DNA of 64,000 nt from Streptomyces pactum (GTDB taxonomy: Bacteria; Actinomycetota; Actinomycetes; Streptomycetales; Streptomycetaceae), in assembly GCF_016031615.1 (NCBI RefSeq), contig NZ_JACYXC010000001.1, positions 1,674,001 to 1,738,000 of the forward strand, in the 5' to 3' direction. Made by a program: the position numbers and the translations under genes. Positions 35,679 to 45,530 of this stretch are shown in pieces; the first letter of the stretch is position 1, and every line of letters starts with the position of its first letter. Under the pieces are notes generated by a model. That model was not told where the DNA came from and did not search any database. It worked only from the letters and a program-made list of their open reading frames with translations.

Positions 35679-36950
35679 ATGAAAGCCGGCGGGGCGCTGC
35701 TGGGCGCGGTGCGGGGGCTGGTGCTGACGGTCATGGCGCTGGCCGGTTCGATCACGCTGCTCTGCCTGACCCTGGTGTCCATCGGACTGATCCCGGTCGG
35801 CGTCGGTCTGTTCACCACCCCGTACCTGCTCGACCTGGTGCGTGCCCACGCCGACACCCGGCGGCGGCTCGCCCACGAGTGGGCCGGCGTCACCATCCCC
35901 CGGCCGTACCGCCCGGTGGCGGAGGCGCCCCCCGGCGGCCTCCTCGGCCCGCCGCGGCGCTGCCGGCGGCTGCTGACGGACCCGGCGACCTGGCGGGACG
36001 TGCTGTGGCTGCTGGTGGACCTGTCGGCCGGGTGCGTCCTGGCCATCCTGCCCCCCGGTCTGCTGCTGGACGGGGTGTTCGGGTACGTGCTCGCCGCCGG
36101 TGTGTGGCGGCCGGTCACCGAGGCCGCCGGCGGCTACTGGTACGCCTTCATCCCGGTGGAGAGCCAGACCACCGCCTTCTGCGCGGCGGGGCTGGGCACG
36201 GTGTGGATCGCCGTCTCACTCACCGCCGGCTCCGCGCTCCTGCGGGCCCACTTCCGCCTGGCGGGCGCCTTCCTCGCCCCCACCCCCCGGATAGAGCTGG
36301 CGGCGCGGGTCGAGCGGCTGACCACCACCCGGCACGACGCCGTGGACACCTCGGCCGCCGAGCTGCGGCGGATCGAACGGGACCTGCACGACGGCGCCCA
36401 GGCCCGGCTGGTGGCCATGGGCATGAGCCTGGGGGTGATCGAGGCGCTCGTCGAGAAGGACCCGGCGAAGGCGAAGGAGCTGCTGGCCGCGGCCCGCGCG
36501 AGCTCGGCGGAGGCGCTGTCGGAGCTGCGCGACCTGGTGCGCGGCATCCACCCCCCGGTGCTGGCCGAGCGCGGCCTGGGCGACGCGGTCCGCGCTCTGG
36601 CCCTGCGGATGGAGATGCCGGTGGCGGTGGACGTCCAGCTGCCGGGCCGGGCCGAGGAGCCGGTCGAGGCAGCGGCGTACTTCGCGGTCAGCGAGGCCCT
36701 GACGAACGCGGCGAAACACTCCGGCGCCGACCAGGTCTGGGTGGACATCCACCACGCGGAGGGGGCGCTGCGCATCGCGGTGACCGACAACGGGCGGGGC
36801 GGCGCGGACCTGGCCGCCGGTTCGGGGCTGCGTGGTGTGGAACGCCGGCTGGGCGCCTTCGACGGAGTGCTCGCCGTGAGCAGCCCGCCGGGCGGTCCGA
36901 CGATGGTCACCATGGAGCTGCCCTGCGTGCTGACGGTGGGTCAGCCGTAG
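35679..36950 (+). CDS. Sensor histidine kinase, NarL-type
   Basis: The 423-residue product has four membrane segments grouped in two pairs (about residues 10-45 and 120-190) with a DUF-type sensor region common in streptomycetes, then a HisKA_3 dimerisation helix with the phosphorylated His237 (RRIERDLHDGAQARL) and a HATPase_c domain (SEALTNAAKHSGA, DNGRGG, GSGLRGVERRL). I chose the ATG at 35679 because the residues upstream are not conserved-looking and ggggtgggg precedes it. The likely partner is the response regulator at 38685, which is separated from it by a gene on the opposite strand. Confidence 0.92.
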   Translation: MKAGGALLGAVRGLVLTVMALAGSITLLCLTLVSIGLIPVGVGLFTTPYLLDLVRAHADTRRRLAHEWAGVTIPRPYRPVAEAPPGGLLGPPRRCRRLLTDPATWRDVLWLLVDLSAGCVLAILPPGLLLDGVFGYVLAAGVWRPVTEAAGGYWYAFIPVESQTTAFCAAGLGTVWIAVSLTAGSALLRAHFRLAGAFLAPTPRIELAARVERLTTTRHDAVDTSAAELRRIERDLHDGAQARLVAMGMSLGVIEALVEKDPAKAKELLAAARASSAEALSELRDLVRGIHPPVLAERGLGDAVRALALRMEMPVAVDVQLPGRAEEPVEAAAYFAVSEALTNAAKHSGADQVWVDIHHAEGALRIAVTDNGRGGADLAAGSGLRGVERRLGAFDGVLAVSSPPGGPTMVTMELPCVLTVGQP

Positions 36951-37141
36951 CGGGGTCCGGCGCGGCCCGCCTCCGCGACGGTGACGGGCCCTCGGCCTTC
37001 CCGCCGGGTGCGGACGGGCCCCGGCAGGGCGGCAGGCCGGGCCCGAGGTCAGCGGGCCGGGCTCCGGGAGTGAAGCAGGCCGGGCCACCGGAAGGGAGTG
37101 GCCTCCGGGGGTGGGCCGCCCCCGCCGGCGAACCGCCCGGG

Positions 37142-37248
37142 GAGCCGGGCGGACGGGCCGTCCGGGAGCCGTCCGAGAGCCGGGCGGACGGACCGTCCGG
37201 GAGCCGTCCGGGAGCCAGGCGGACGGACCGCGTCCGGAAACCGTCCGG
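37142..37248. repeat. 35-bp tandem repeat, three copies
   Basis: Units at 37142-37176, 37177-37211 and 37212-37248 start with gagccgggcggacgg and end with gagccgtccg. They lie in the 391-base gap between the kinase and the convergent hydrolase; a second run of cagccggcccggga words follows at 37268-37345. No gene is seen in the gap. Confidence 0.85.
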
Positions 37249-37341
37249 GCCGGCCCGGGAACGGGACAGCCGGCCCGGGACGGAGGTCAGCCGGCCCGAA
37301 GGGCGGATCAGCCGGCCCGGGACGGGGGCCAGCGGGACGGG

Positions 37342-38232
37342 TCAGCCGGCCGGGGTGCCGGCCGTCAGCAGCCGGCGCAGGATCGGTTCGGCGTGGGTCC
37401 ACAGCAGCGCCCCGCCGGCGTCCGGCAGCAGATGGCGCCGGGCGGTGGGGATGCGGCGGGCGAGGGTGGCGGCACGGTCCGGGGAGTGGACGGTGCTGGT
37501 GTCCAGCCCGCCGTACCACAGGTCCACCGGCACGGTGATGTCCGCCGGGTCGAACGGCCAGCGGCTCATGGCGAGCACGGTGTCCCGGGCGTATCCGGCC
37601 GGGCCCTGGGCGAACCCCTCCGCCAGCGCCCGCCGGAACCTCGGCCGGAAGCCGGGGTCGCGGTAGACCGCGCGGTCGGCCTCCCCGCTGCCGGCGTCGA
37701 TGATCTCCCACAGGGCGTCGGCGCTGCCGAACCCGGCGAAGGACGCCTCCGCGCGCTCCGGGTCGGCCGTGACCAGCCGCACCAGGTCGCGCACCTCGGG
37801 CTCCAGCGCGTCGGCGAAGCAGGGCGCGGCCAGCTCGTCCCCGGCGGAGACGATCGCCACCGCCGCGCCCAGCCCCCGCGCCGCGCAGGCGAGGGCGAAC
37901 GGGGTGCCCTGGGAGAAGCCGGCGATCCGCAGCCGGGCGGCCGGCAGGTCCCGCGCGGCGGCGAAGTCGCGCACATCGGCGGCCCAGTCGTCCAGGGTCC
38001 GGCCGGGGGCGGGGTCGGAGGCGCCCAGCCCGGGCCGGTCCACCGAGATCAGGCGCACCGCCAGTGGTTCCAGGAGGCCGGCGCCGAAGTTCAGTGACCG
38101 GGAGGTGGCCGCGCCGGGGCAGAACAGCACCGGGGTGCCGTCCGGCGGGCCCCACTCGGCCCAGCCCAGCCGCCGCCCGTCGGGCAGCACGCTCACTCCG
38201 GTCCGCTCGGGGTCGTCCACGTACACGCTCAT
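37342..38232 (-). CDS. Alpha/beta hydrolase
   Basis: The 296-residue product has the alpha/beta hydrolase layout: the strand-loop PVLFCPGAATSRSL, the DRPGLGASD turn, and the nucleophile elbow GFSQGTP with Ser about residue 107. A late His in LLWTHAEPILRRLL is the likely catalytic His. The ATG at 38232 follows ggcggtgacc on its strand. The substrate is unknown. It is inserted, in the opposite direction, between the histidine kinase and its presumed regulator. Confidence 0.88.
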   Translation of the reverse strand: MSVYVDDPERTGVSVLPDGRRLGWAEWGPPDGTPVLFCPGAATSRSLNFGAGLLEPLAVRLISVDRPGLGASDPAPGRTLDDWAADVRDFAAARDLPAARLRIAGFSQGTPFALACAARGLGAAVAIVSAGDELAAPCFADALEPEVRDLVRLVTADPERAEASFAGFGSADALWEIIDAGSGEADRAVYRDPGFRPRFRRALAEGFAQGPAGYARDTVLAMSRWPFDPADITVPVDLWYGGLDTSTVHSPDRAATLARRIPTARRHLLPDAGGALLWTHAEPILRRLLTAGTPAG

Positions 38233-38684
38233 GGCGGCATGGTCACCGCCGCGGCGGCACCCGCGCACCCGTATTTCCCGTCCCGGGGCGGCGGCCGGAC
38301 CCCACGCCTCCCGCCCCCCTCCCGCCCCGCGCACCCGGACGCCCGGCACACCCCTGCGTCCGGCGCCCCGGTGGGACCGTGACGGGCCGGGCGGCGTCCC
38401 CGTTCCCCCGTGGGGGGCCACCCGTGGGGACGGCGGGCGCGCCCCGCACTCGTCCACCCGAGCGGCGCCCCCGTGCCCACGCGCACCGCGCGCCCGTTAC
38501 CACCCGCGGGCGCCTGTGGTCCGTACACCCCGTGTACGGCGGCGGCGCCGGACCGCATCCCCCGGTCGGCGGTACATTCGGCGCTGTCCGGTGCGCCCGC
38601 CGGCCCGCCCGGGGCCGGGGCCGGCCGGTGGGCGGACCGTCGGGTCCCGCCCGTCCCCGTTCACCGCCGTCTTGTGGAGCCGCT
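38233..38684. other. Divergent gap, no gene seen
   Basis: The 452 bases between the divergent hydrolase and response regulator genes hold no convincing gene. The promoter of the response regulator must lie here; ttcggcgctgtccgg near 38577 is the only AT-richer spot, and I do not call a box. Confidence 0.45.
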
Positions 38685-39332
38685 GTGCGCGTTGTCCTCG
38701 CCGAAGACCTCTTCCTGCTGCGGGACGGACTGGTCCGTCTCCTGGAGGCGTACGGCTTCGAGATCGCCGCGGCGGTGGAGAGCGGCCCCGAGCTGAGCCG
38801 GGCGCTGGCCGAACTGCGACCGGACGTGGCGGTGGTGGACGTCCGGCTGCCACCGTCCTTCACCGACGAGGGGCTGCAGTGTGCGCTCGCCGCCCGGCGG
38901 GCCACCCCCGGGCTGCCGGTGCTGGTGCTCTCCCAGCACGTCGAACAGCTGTACGCCCGGGAGTTGCTGGCGGACGGCAGCGGCGGGGTCGGCTATCTGC
39001 TCAAGGACCGGGTGTTCGACGCCGACCAGTTCGTGGACGCGGTCCGGCGGGTGGCGGCCGGCGGCACCGCGATGGACCCCCAGGTCATCTCGCAGCTGCT
39101 GTCCCGGCGCTCCCGGGACCGGCCGATGGGCAGGCTCACGCCCCGGGAGCGGGAGGTGATGGAGCTGATGGCGCAGGGCCGGTCGAACGCGGCGATAGCG
39201 GCCCAGCTGGTCGTCACCGAACGGGCGGTCGCCAAGCACACCTCGAACATCTTCGGGAAGCTGGGGCTGCCGCCGTCGGACGACGACAACCGCCGGGTGC
39301 TCGCCGTGCTCGCCTACCTCGACCACGGCTGA
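38685..39332 (+). CDS. NarL/FixJ-type response regulator
   Basis: The 215-residue product has a receiver domain (acidic pair in VVLAEDLFLL, phosphorylated Asp52 in VAVVDVRLP, Lys in YLLKDRV) and a C-terminal LuxR-type helix-turn-helix (LTPREREVMELMAQGRSNAA, then IAAQLVVTERAVAKHTSNIF). The GTG at 38685 follows gtggag. The insert PSFTDEGLQ after the phosphorylation site is common in the streptomycete regulators that pair with the type of kinase at 35679, which makes that kinase the probable partner. Confidence 0.93.
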   Translation: MRVVLAEDLFLLRDGLVRLLEAYGFEIAAAVESGPELSRALAELRPDVAVVDVRLPPSFTDEGLQCALAARRATPGLPVLVLSQHVEQLYARELLADGSGGVGYLLKDRVFDADQFVDAVRRVAAGGTAMDPQVISQLLSRRSRDRPMGRLTPREREVMELMAQGRSNAAIAAQLVVTERAVAKHTSNIFGKLGLPPSDDDNRRVLAVLAYLDHG

Positions 39333-39696
39333 CCCCTCGCTCCCCGCTCCCCGCCCCCCACGGGCACTCAGGGCCCGGCCCACGGCCGGGGGCGACGGGC
39401 CGGGCGACGGGCCGGGCCGGCGGCGTACCGTTCCGCCCCCCGGGGCCGCACCGGCCGTACCGGCCGCCTGCCGCACCGCTCGCCCCGGGCGCGCTCCCCC
39501 TCCACCCTCCCCGCTGCGCTCCCTCCCCCGCTGTGCTCGCTCCCCCGCCGAGGTCCGGACGGACCAGTCGCCTGGGCCGTCCGGTCCACCCGGCGGCGGC
39601 CGCCACGGCGTGCCCGCGCGCACCATTGCCCGCACCAGGCAACGCTGGTTAAGTGCCCAGGGCACACGACCGTTGGCCTTTCGTTGGGGGCACCAC
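39333..39696. other. Gap upstream of the GH89 gene
   Basis: No gene is seen. The right end holds ggcaacgctggttaagtg (39638-39655), the AT-richest spot, as a likely promoter area for the exported hydrolase. Confidence 0.4.
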
Positions 39697-42600
39697 GTGA
39701 GCGATCTGACCAGACGTACGCTGATCGGTACCGCCGGGGCGCTCGGCGCCGGAGCCGCGCTGGGGGGCGGTGCCGTCGTCGTGGCGGGCACGCGCGCCGA
39801 GGCCGACGACGCCGAGGCGGCCGACGGCCCCGCCTTCGGCACCGGACCGGCCCGGGCGGCGCTGGAGCGGCTGCTGCCGGACCACGCCGACCAGTTCCAG
39901 CTGGTGCCGCTGGCGGCCGCGCCCGGCGCGCCGGAACGGTTCACGGTGACCGGAGGCCCGGGCCGGATCACGGTCGCGGGCACCGGCCCGGCGGTCCTGC
40001 TGACCGGGGTGCACTGGTACCTGAAGTACACCTGCCGGGCGCACCTGTCCTGGTCCGGGGACCAGCTGCGGCTGCCCAAGCGGCTGCCGGCGCCGGACGG
40101 CACCGTCGAGCGCGCCACCCGGCTGCGGCACCGGTTCGCCTTCAACGACACCCACGACGGGTACACCGCCCCGTACGCGGACTGGAGCCGCTGGGAGCGG
40201 ATGATCGACGTCGTGGCGCTGCACGGCTGCAACGAGATGCTGGTGACCACCGGTCAGGAGGCGGTCTACCAGCGGGTGCTGCGCGACTTCGGCTACTCCG
40301 ACGAGGAGGCGCGCGCCTGGCTGCCGGCGCCCTCCCACCAGCCGTGGTGGCTGCTGCAGAACATGAGCGGCTACGGCGGCCCGATGAGCCAGGAGCTGAT
40401 CGACCGGCGGGCCGAGCTGGGCCGGCGGATCACCGGCCGGCTGCGGGAGCTGGGCATGGCCCCGGTGCTGCCGGGGTACTTCGGGACCGTCCCGGAGGGG
40501 TTCGCCGAGCGCAACCCGGAGGCGCGGACCGTCCCGCAGGGCGACTGGGCCGGGCTCCGGCGCCCCGACTGGCTCGACCCGCGCACCCCCGCGTTCCGGG
40601 CGGTGGCCGAGTCCTTCTACCGCCACCAGCGGGAGCTGTTCGGTCCGGCGGACCTGTTCAAGATGGACCTGCTGCACGAGGGCGGCAGCCCCGGCGACGT
40701 GCCGGTGCCGGAGGCGGCGCGCGCCGTGCAGGACGCGCTGGAGGCGGCGCGGCCCGGCGCCACCTGGGTGATCCTGGGCTGGCAGGAGAACCCGCGCCGG
40801 GAGGTGCTGGACGGCGTGGACCGCGAGCGGATGCTGGTGGTCGACGGGCTGTCGGACCTGGAGACGGTGACCGACCGGGAGCGGGACTGGGGCGGGGCGC
40901 CGTACGCGTTCGGCACCATCCCCAACTTCGGCGGCCGGACCACGATCGGCGCCAAGACGCACATGTGGGCCGAGCGCTTCACCGCGTGGCGGGACAAGCC
41001 CGGCAGCAAGCTGGTGGGCACCGCCTACATGCCGGAGGCCGCGGAACGCGACCCGGCCGCCTTCGAGCTGTTCAGCGAGCTGGCGTGGCGGGACGAGCCG
41101 GTGGACCGGGCCGCGTGGTTCGACGCCTACGCCGACGCGCGGTTCGGGGCGCGGGACCGGGGGGCCCGGGAGGCGTTCGCCGCCCTGCGGGAGACGGCGT
41201 ACCGGATCAGCAGCCGCGACGGGCGGCCGCACGACAGCGTGTTCGCCGCCCGGCCGAACCTGGCCGCGCGCTCCGGCGCGTACTACGCCACCCACACCCC
41301 GGCCTTCGATCCGGCGGCCTTCGACGCGGCACTCGCCGCGCTGCTGACGGTGCGTCCGCCGCTGCGGGACAGCGACGCCTACCGGCACGACCTGACCGAC
41401 ATCGCCCGGCAGGCGCTGGCGAACCGCTCCTGGCAGCTGATCCCGCAGCTCCAGGCCGCCTACCGGCGCAAGGACCGGGAGACGTTCGCCGCGCTGTCCC
41501 GGCTGTGGCTGAAGCTGATGCGGCTGAGCGACGAGATGGCGGGGGCGCACCGGGCGTTCCTGCTGGGGCCGTGGCTGGAGGACGCCAAGCGGCTGGCGAC
41601 CTCCCCGGCGGAGGCCGCGCGGCTGGAATGGACCGCGCGGACCCTGGTCACCACCTGGGCGGACCGGCCCACCGCGGACGGCGGGCGGCTGGCCAACTAC
41701 GCCAACCGCGACTGGAACGGCCTGATCGCCGACTTCCACCTGCCGCAGTGGCAGAGCTACCTGGACGAGCTGGAGGACGCGCTGGCCCAGGACCGCCCGG
41801 CCAGGACCTTCGACTGGTTCACCGTCGAGGAGCCGTGGACCCGGCAGCGCACCAGCTATCCGGTGCGGCCCACCACCGACGCGCACCGCACGGCCACCCG
41901 GGTGTACGAGACGCTGGCCGCGGCGCCGTACCAGGGCACCGTGACGGTCGCCGCCGAGCCGGCCACCCTGGCGCCGGGCGGCACCGGGACGCTCACCGCC
42001 ACGCTGCACAACACCAACGGGCTGCGCGCCACCGGGCGGGTGGACTTCGCGCTCACCGGCTCGGGCACCACCCCGGACGGCCCGCTGACGCTGGACCGCA
42101 TCGCGGCCGGGGGCACCGGCACGGCCCGCTGGCGGACCGCCGCCCCGGACGAGCCGCTGGACCGGCCGCTGCGGGCGCTGCCGTACGAGGTGGCGGTGGT
42201 CTACGGGCCGAAGGGGGAGGACCGGGTGCGGACGGTCCACGAGGGCACCTGGTGGATCGCCGGCCCGCTCGCCGCGGGGCTGCGCACCACCACGACCAAC
42301 GCCGCGGTGTTCGGGCAGCTGGGCGAGCGGTTCGCGATCGACGGCGCGGGCCAGGACCTGTGGCGGGCCACCGCGGAGTTCGGGGCGGTCTACCGGGAGG
42401 GCGCGCTCGCCGCCGGCGGCCAGCTGACGGTCCGGGTGGACGCCCAGGAGGTCACCGGCCCGTGGGCGCGGGCCGGACTGGTGGTGCGGGACCGGCTGGC
42501 CGCCCCGGGCGGGCCGGGCTTCCTCAACCTGGCGGTCACGCCGGCGAACGGGGTGGTCCTGTCGTACGACGCCAACGGTGACGGGACGCTGGACACCTAC

Positions 42601-42828
42601 CGGCGGATCACCGGCGTCAAGGCGCCGGTGCACCTGCGGCTGACCCGGACCGGCACCACCTCCTACACCGGGGAGCTGTCCACCGACGGCACCACCTGGC
42701 GCACCGTGGCCACCGTCACCGTGCCGCGGGCGGCGCCCGCCCAGGACGCCGGGATCTTCATGACCGCCACCAACGGCGGCAGCGGGGCGCGCGGCACGGC
42801 GGAGTTCAGCGGCTGGCGCTTCGGCTGA
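39697..42828 (+). CDS. Tat-exported GH89 alpha-N-acetylglucosaminidase-like protein
   Basis: The 1043-residue product carries a twin-arginine signal (LTRRTLIGTAGALGAG) and an N-terminal beta domain, then the GH89 (NAGLU) catalytic barrel: LRHRFAFNDTHDGYTAPYAD and WERMIDVVALHGCNEMLVTT are near-diagnostic, with LFKMDLLHEGG and the later WILGWQENPRREVL region. The C-terminal 250 residues are beta-rich (Ig-like plus a carbohydrate-binding or concanavalin-like domain ending in GSGARGTAEFSGWRFG). GH89 enzymes release alpha-linked GlcNAc from glycans. The GTG at 39697 places the RR motif at residues 6-7. It stands alone. Confidence 0.92.
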   Translation: MSDLTRRTLIGTAGALGAGAALGGGAVVVAGTRAEADDAEAADGPAFGTGPARAALERLLPDHADQFQLVPLAAAPGAPERFTVTGGPGRITVAGTGPAVLLTGVHWYLKYTCRAHLSWSGDQLRLPKRLPAPDGTVERATRLRHRFAFNDTHDGYTAPYADWSRWERMIDVVALHGCNEMLVTTGQEAVYQRVLRDFGYSDEEARAWLPAPSHQPWWLLQNMSGYGGPMSQELIDRRAELGRRITGRLRELGMAPVLPGYFGTVPEGFAERNPEARTVPQGDWAGLRRPDWLDPRTPAFRAVAESFYRHQRELFGPADLFKMDLLHEGGSPGDVPVPEAARAVQDALEAARPGATWVILGWQENPRREVLDGVDRERMLVVDGLSDLETVTDRERDWGGAPYAFGTIPNFGGRTTIGAKTHMWAERFTAWRDKPGSKLVGTAYMPEAAERDPAAFELFSELAWRDEPVDRAAWFDAYADARFGARDRGAREAFAALRETAYRISSRDGRPHDSVFAARPNLAARSGAYYATHTPAFDPAAFDAALAALLTVRPPLRDSDAYRHDLTDIARQALANRSWQLIPQLQAAYRRKDRETFAALSRLWLKLMRLSDEMAGAHRAFLLGPWLEDAKRLATSPAEAARLEWTARTLVTTWADRPTADGGRLANYANRDWNGLIADFHLPQWQSYLDELEDALAQDRPARTFDWFTVEEPWTRQRTSYPVRPTTDAHRTATRVYETLAAAPYQGTVTVAAEPATLAPGGTGTLTATLHNTNGLRATGRVDFALTGSGTTPDGPLTLDRIAAGGTGTARWRTAAPDEPLDRPLRALPYEVAVVYGPKGEDRVRTVHEGTWWIAGPLAAGLRTTTTNAAVFGQLGERFAIDGAGQDLWRATAEFGAVYREGALAAGGQLTVRVDAQEVTGPWARAGLVVRDRLAAPGGPGFLNLAVTPANGVVLSYDANGDGTLDTYRRITGVKAPVHLRLTRTGTTSYTGELSTDGTTWRTVATVTVPRAAPAQDAGIFMTATNGGSGARGTAEFSGWRFG

Positions 42829-43400
42829 CGGCCGGCCGCCCGGGACCGCCCGGCGGGGGAGGCCCGGGGACCGCTCCGGCCGGCGGCCTTCCCGGGCCGC
42901 CGGATCCACCGGGCCGGCCGCCGCTGCCGGCCCGGAACGCGGCCCCCGCTGCCGCCCGGCGGCCCCCAGGGGCCGCGTCCAGGAGTCCCCGGGGGCGACA
43001 GGGGGCCGCGCGCCGTCACCGCCCGGGGCGACGGGAGGCCGTGTTCCGGGGCCCCGGGGCGACGGGCCGTGGCCGGGGGCGGTTCCCGGTTCCCGGTTCC
43101 GGGGGCGGTCAGACCGTCCCCGCGCACGACGCCGGTCCACGCACCGTCAGCCCGCTACCGGTGGGCGCGAGCCGGGCGCCGGGCGGCCCCCGGCCCGGGA
43201 CCGGCCCCGGGCCGGCACGGCGGTGCCCGTCCCGGCCGGCACGGCGGCACCGGTCCCGGCCGGCACGGCGTACCCGTTCCGGCAGACACGGCGGTGCCGG
43301 CCCGAGGCGGGGCGACGGGCGCCGCCGGGACCGGACGAGGGTGACACTCCGCCCGAACGGCTCAAAGTGACCATCCCACCTATCACTCGTTCTACGCACC
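42829..43400. other. Gap rich in short repeats
   Basis: No gene is seen in 572 bases. Repeats of ccccggggcgacggg occur at about 42985-43065 and a 24-bp tandem repeat at 43211-43297. The AT-richer stretch aaagtgaccatcccacctatcactcg (43365-43390 region) likely carries the promoter of the next gene. Confidence 0.5.
43211..43297. repeat. 24-bp tandem repeat, about four copies
   Basis: Units begin at 43211, 43235, 43259 and 43282 with gccggcacggcgg and end with cccgtcccg or variants; the third is one base shorter and the last is partial. Confidence 0.8.
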
Positions 43401-45456
43401 GTGGAGCATCTGCAGCCGACAGCCGCCTCCCCGTACCGCCCCGTACCGGGCGCCGCCGAACCGGTCGGTGTCGAGCAGGCCGAGGCCGCCGTCGTCGAGC
43501 ACTATCCGCGGCTGGTCCGGCTCGGCTACCTGATCCTTCCGCCGGATCTGCCCCGCGACCGGCGGGTCCTGACCGCCCACGCCCTGGTCCAGCGGGCGCT
43601 GCCCCGGCACCGGGAGGCCGTGCCGCCCCCAGGGTGGCGGCCGGCCGCCGGACCGGCCGGGCGGGGGGACGGCGGGCGGGCCGGGGTACGCCTGTGTGCG
43701 GGTCCGGGTGGTGCGCGGCGCGCTGGCGGCCGGCCGGTCCCGCCGGTCCTGGCGGTGGCCGCGCCGGGGCCTGCTCCCCCTCGTGCGCGGGCTGCGGCTC
43801 TTCCCGCTGGGCGACGCGGCGGACGGGCTCGCCCTGGACGAGACGCTGGCCGGTCTCACCGGGCCGGGCCGGGCCGCGTACGCGCTGCGCGTCGTGGAGC
43901 GGCTGACCGACCGTGCGGCGCGCGCGGCGCTGGCCGCGGCCGGGGTGGCGGACCCGGGGGCGGCGCTCGCCGAGGCGGCCGCGGTGCGCGACGCGGCCGG
44001 CCCGCCCGGGGGCACGCCGCCGGCCGTGCGGTGCGACCCGTGCGCGCTGCGGGCCCGGCCGACCGACCTGCTGCGCCGTCGGCAGCACGGGCGCGCGGCG
44101 CTGGTGGGCGCGGCGGCGCTGGTGGTCTGCGGCTCCCTGCTCGGCCTGCCCGGCAGGGGCTGGGGGCCCGGTACCACGCCGGCCCCGGCGGAACCGCGCG
44201 ACCCGGCGACGGCGGCGGCCGTCGATCCGGACCGGCTGACGCGTGCCGAACCGGGCGCCTGGCGGGTGGCCACCCGCCAGGACTTCACCACCTGGCCCGC
44301 GCGCGGCGGGCGTATCCGGGACACCGCGCTGCTCGGCCGGGCGCTGCGGACCTGGGCGCGGCCGGGACCGTACACCCAGGTGTCGGTCTCCCCCGGCACG
44401 CCGGCGGGGGCGCCGCCCGGGCCGCCGCAGCTGCTGTGGGCCGGGGACGTGGACCGGGCGACCGTGGTGGTCCTCCACGACGGGCTGCGCCTGGTGCGGT
44501 ACGCCGAGCCCCGGGGCGACGGCCGGGGCGCGTCCGGCACCCCCGTCCCGGCGGCGTCCGGTGCCGGCGCCGCAGCCGCCCGCCGCGGGCCGGACCGCGC
44601 TGCCGTTCCGGGCACCACCCCGGAGCGTCCGGCGGCGCTGGACCTGGCCCGGGTGGACGCCGGCGACAAGGCGTCGGCGACCGCGCTGGTGATCGGCCGC
44701 TCCGGTGACCGGGTGCGCTATCTGACCGCCCCCTGGGTCCGTACCGCGCGGGTCCGCGACCTGCTGGCGCCCCGGCGGCCGGCCCGGCCGCTGCGCCGGA
44801 CCGCCGACGGGGTGACCGCACCGGTGCCCAGCCCGGTGGCGCGCGGGGGCGGCTGCCGCGGCTGGGAGGCCGCGCAGTTCGGTGGCCGGACGGTGGCCGA
44901 CCTCGGCGAGATCGTCCCGGCCCGGCTCACCTACGGCGCACCCCCGGCGCCCCGGGACGTGACCGGCGCCGAGGCGCGCGCGGTCTGGGCCGGCACCGCC
45001 TGCCGGCTGGCCGCCATGGCCTCGCGCGGCGTGCGGAGCGTCAACGCCTGGCAGTTCGCCGTCCAGCCGCTGCCGGACGGAACGGGGGTCGCCCGGTGGG
45101 TGTGTGCCCGGGCGGAGACCTGGCGCGGTCCGGGCAGCACGGTGCTGGCCCAGTTCCGTCCGCCGGCCGACGACCCGGGGGCACCGGGGGTGGTCGCGGC
45201 GACCGCGGAGGACTCCACGGCGTGCGGGCCGCGGCAGCCCCGGGTGCTGAGCGCGGTGCGGTGGCGGTCGGCCGGCGGCCGGTGGTACCTGCTGGCCGCC
45301 GGCAGCCCGGAGGTGGTCTCCATCGCCGCGGGCGGCCCGGTGCCCGGGGCGGCGGCGGGCCGGACGCTGGCCCTCCCGGCACCGGCGGACGGGGCGGTCC
45401 GGCCGGCGCTGCGGGCCCGGCTCGCCGACGGCGGCCGGATGCGCGCGCTGGGCTGA
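43401..45456 (+). pseudogene. Sigma-like membrane protein, apparently frameshifted
   Basis: The N-terminal part (frame of the GTG at 43401) has EQAEAAVVEHYPRLVRLGYL, which resembles sigma-factor region 2 and is typical of a streptomycete membrane-protein family. After about residue 90 the natural sequence moves to another frame (GYACVRVRVVRGAL onward) and continues to 45456, with one membrane segment (AALVGAAALVVCGSLLGLPG) and a large extracytoplasmic part. The switch lies at about 43620-43680, where there is a run of six G. Joined, the product would have about 685 residues. Function unknown. A sequence error at the G run would restore one gene. Confidence 0.75.
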
Positions 45457-45530
45457 CGGCCCGGCCGGCGCCCCGTCACGGGCCCGCCGACGGCCCGCGG
45501 CGCCGGGGCCGCTGTCATTAGAGTGGGCGC

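Noticed and set aside
39649..43140. 1163-residue frame opposite the GH89 gene
   Set aside because: Same reason: an antisense shadow of a GC-rich coding region.
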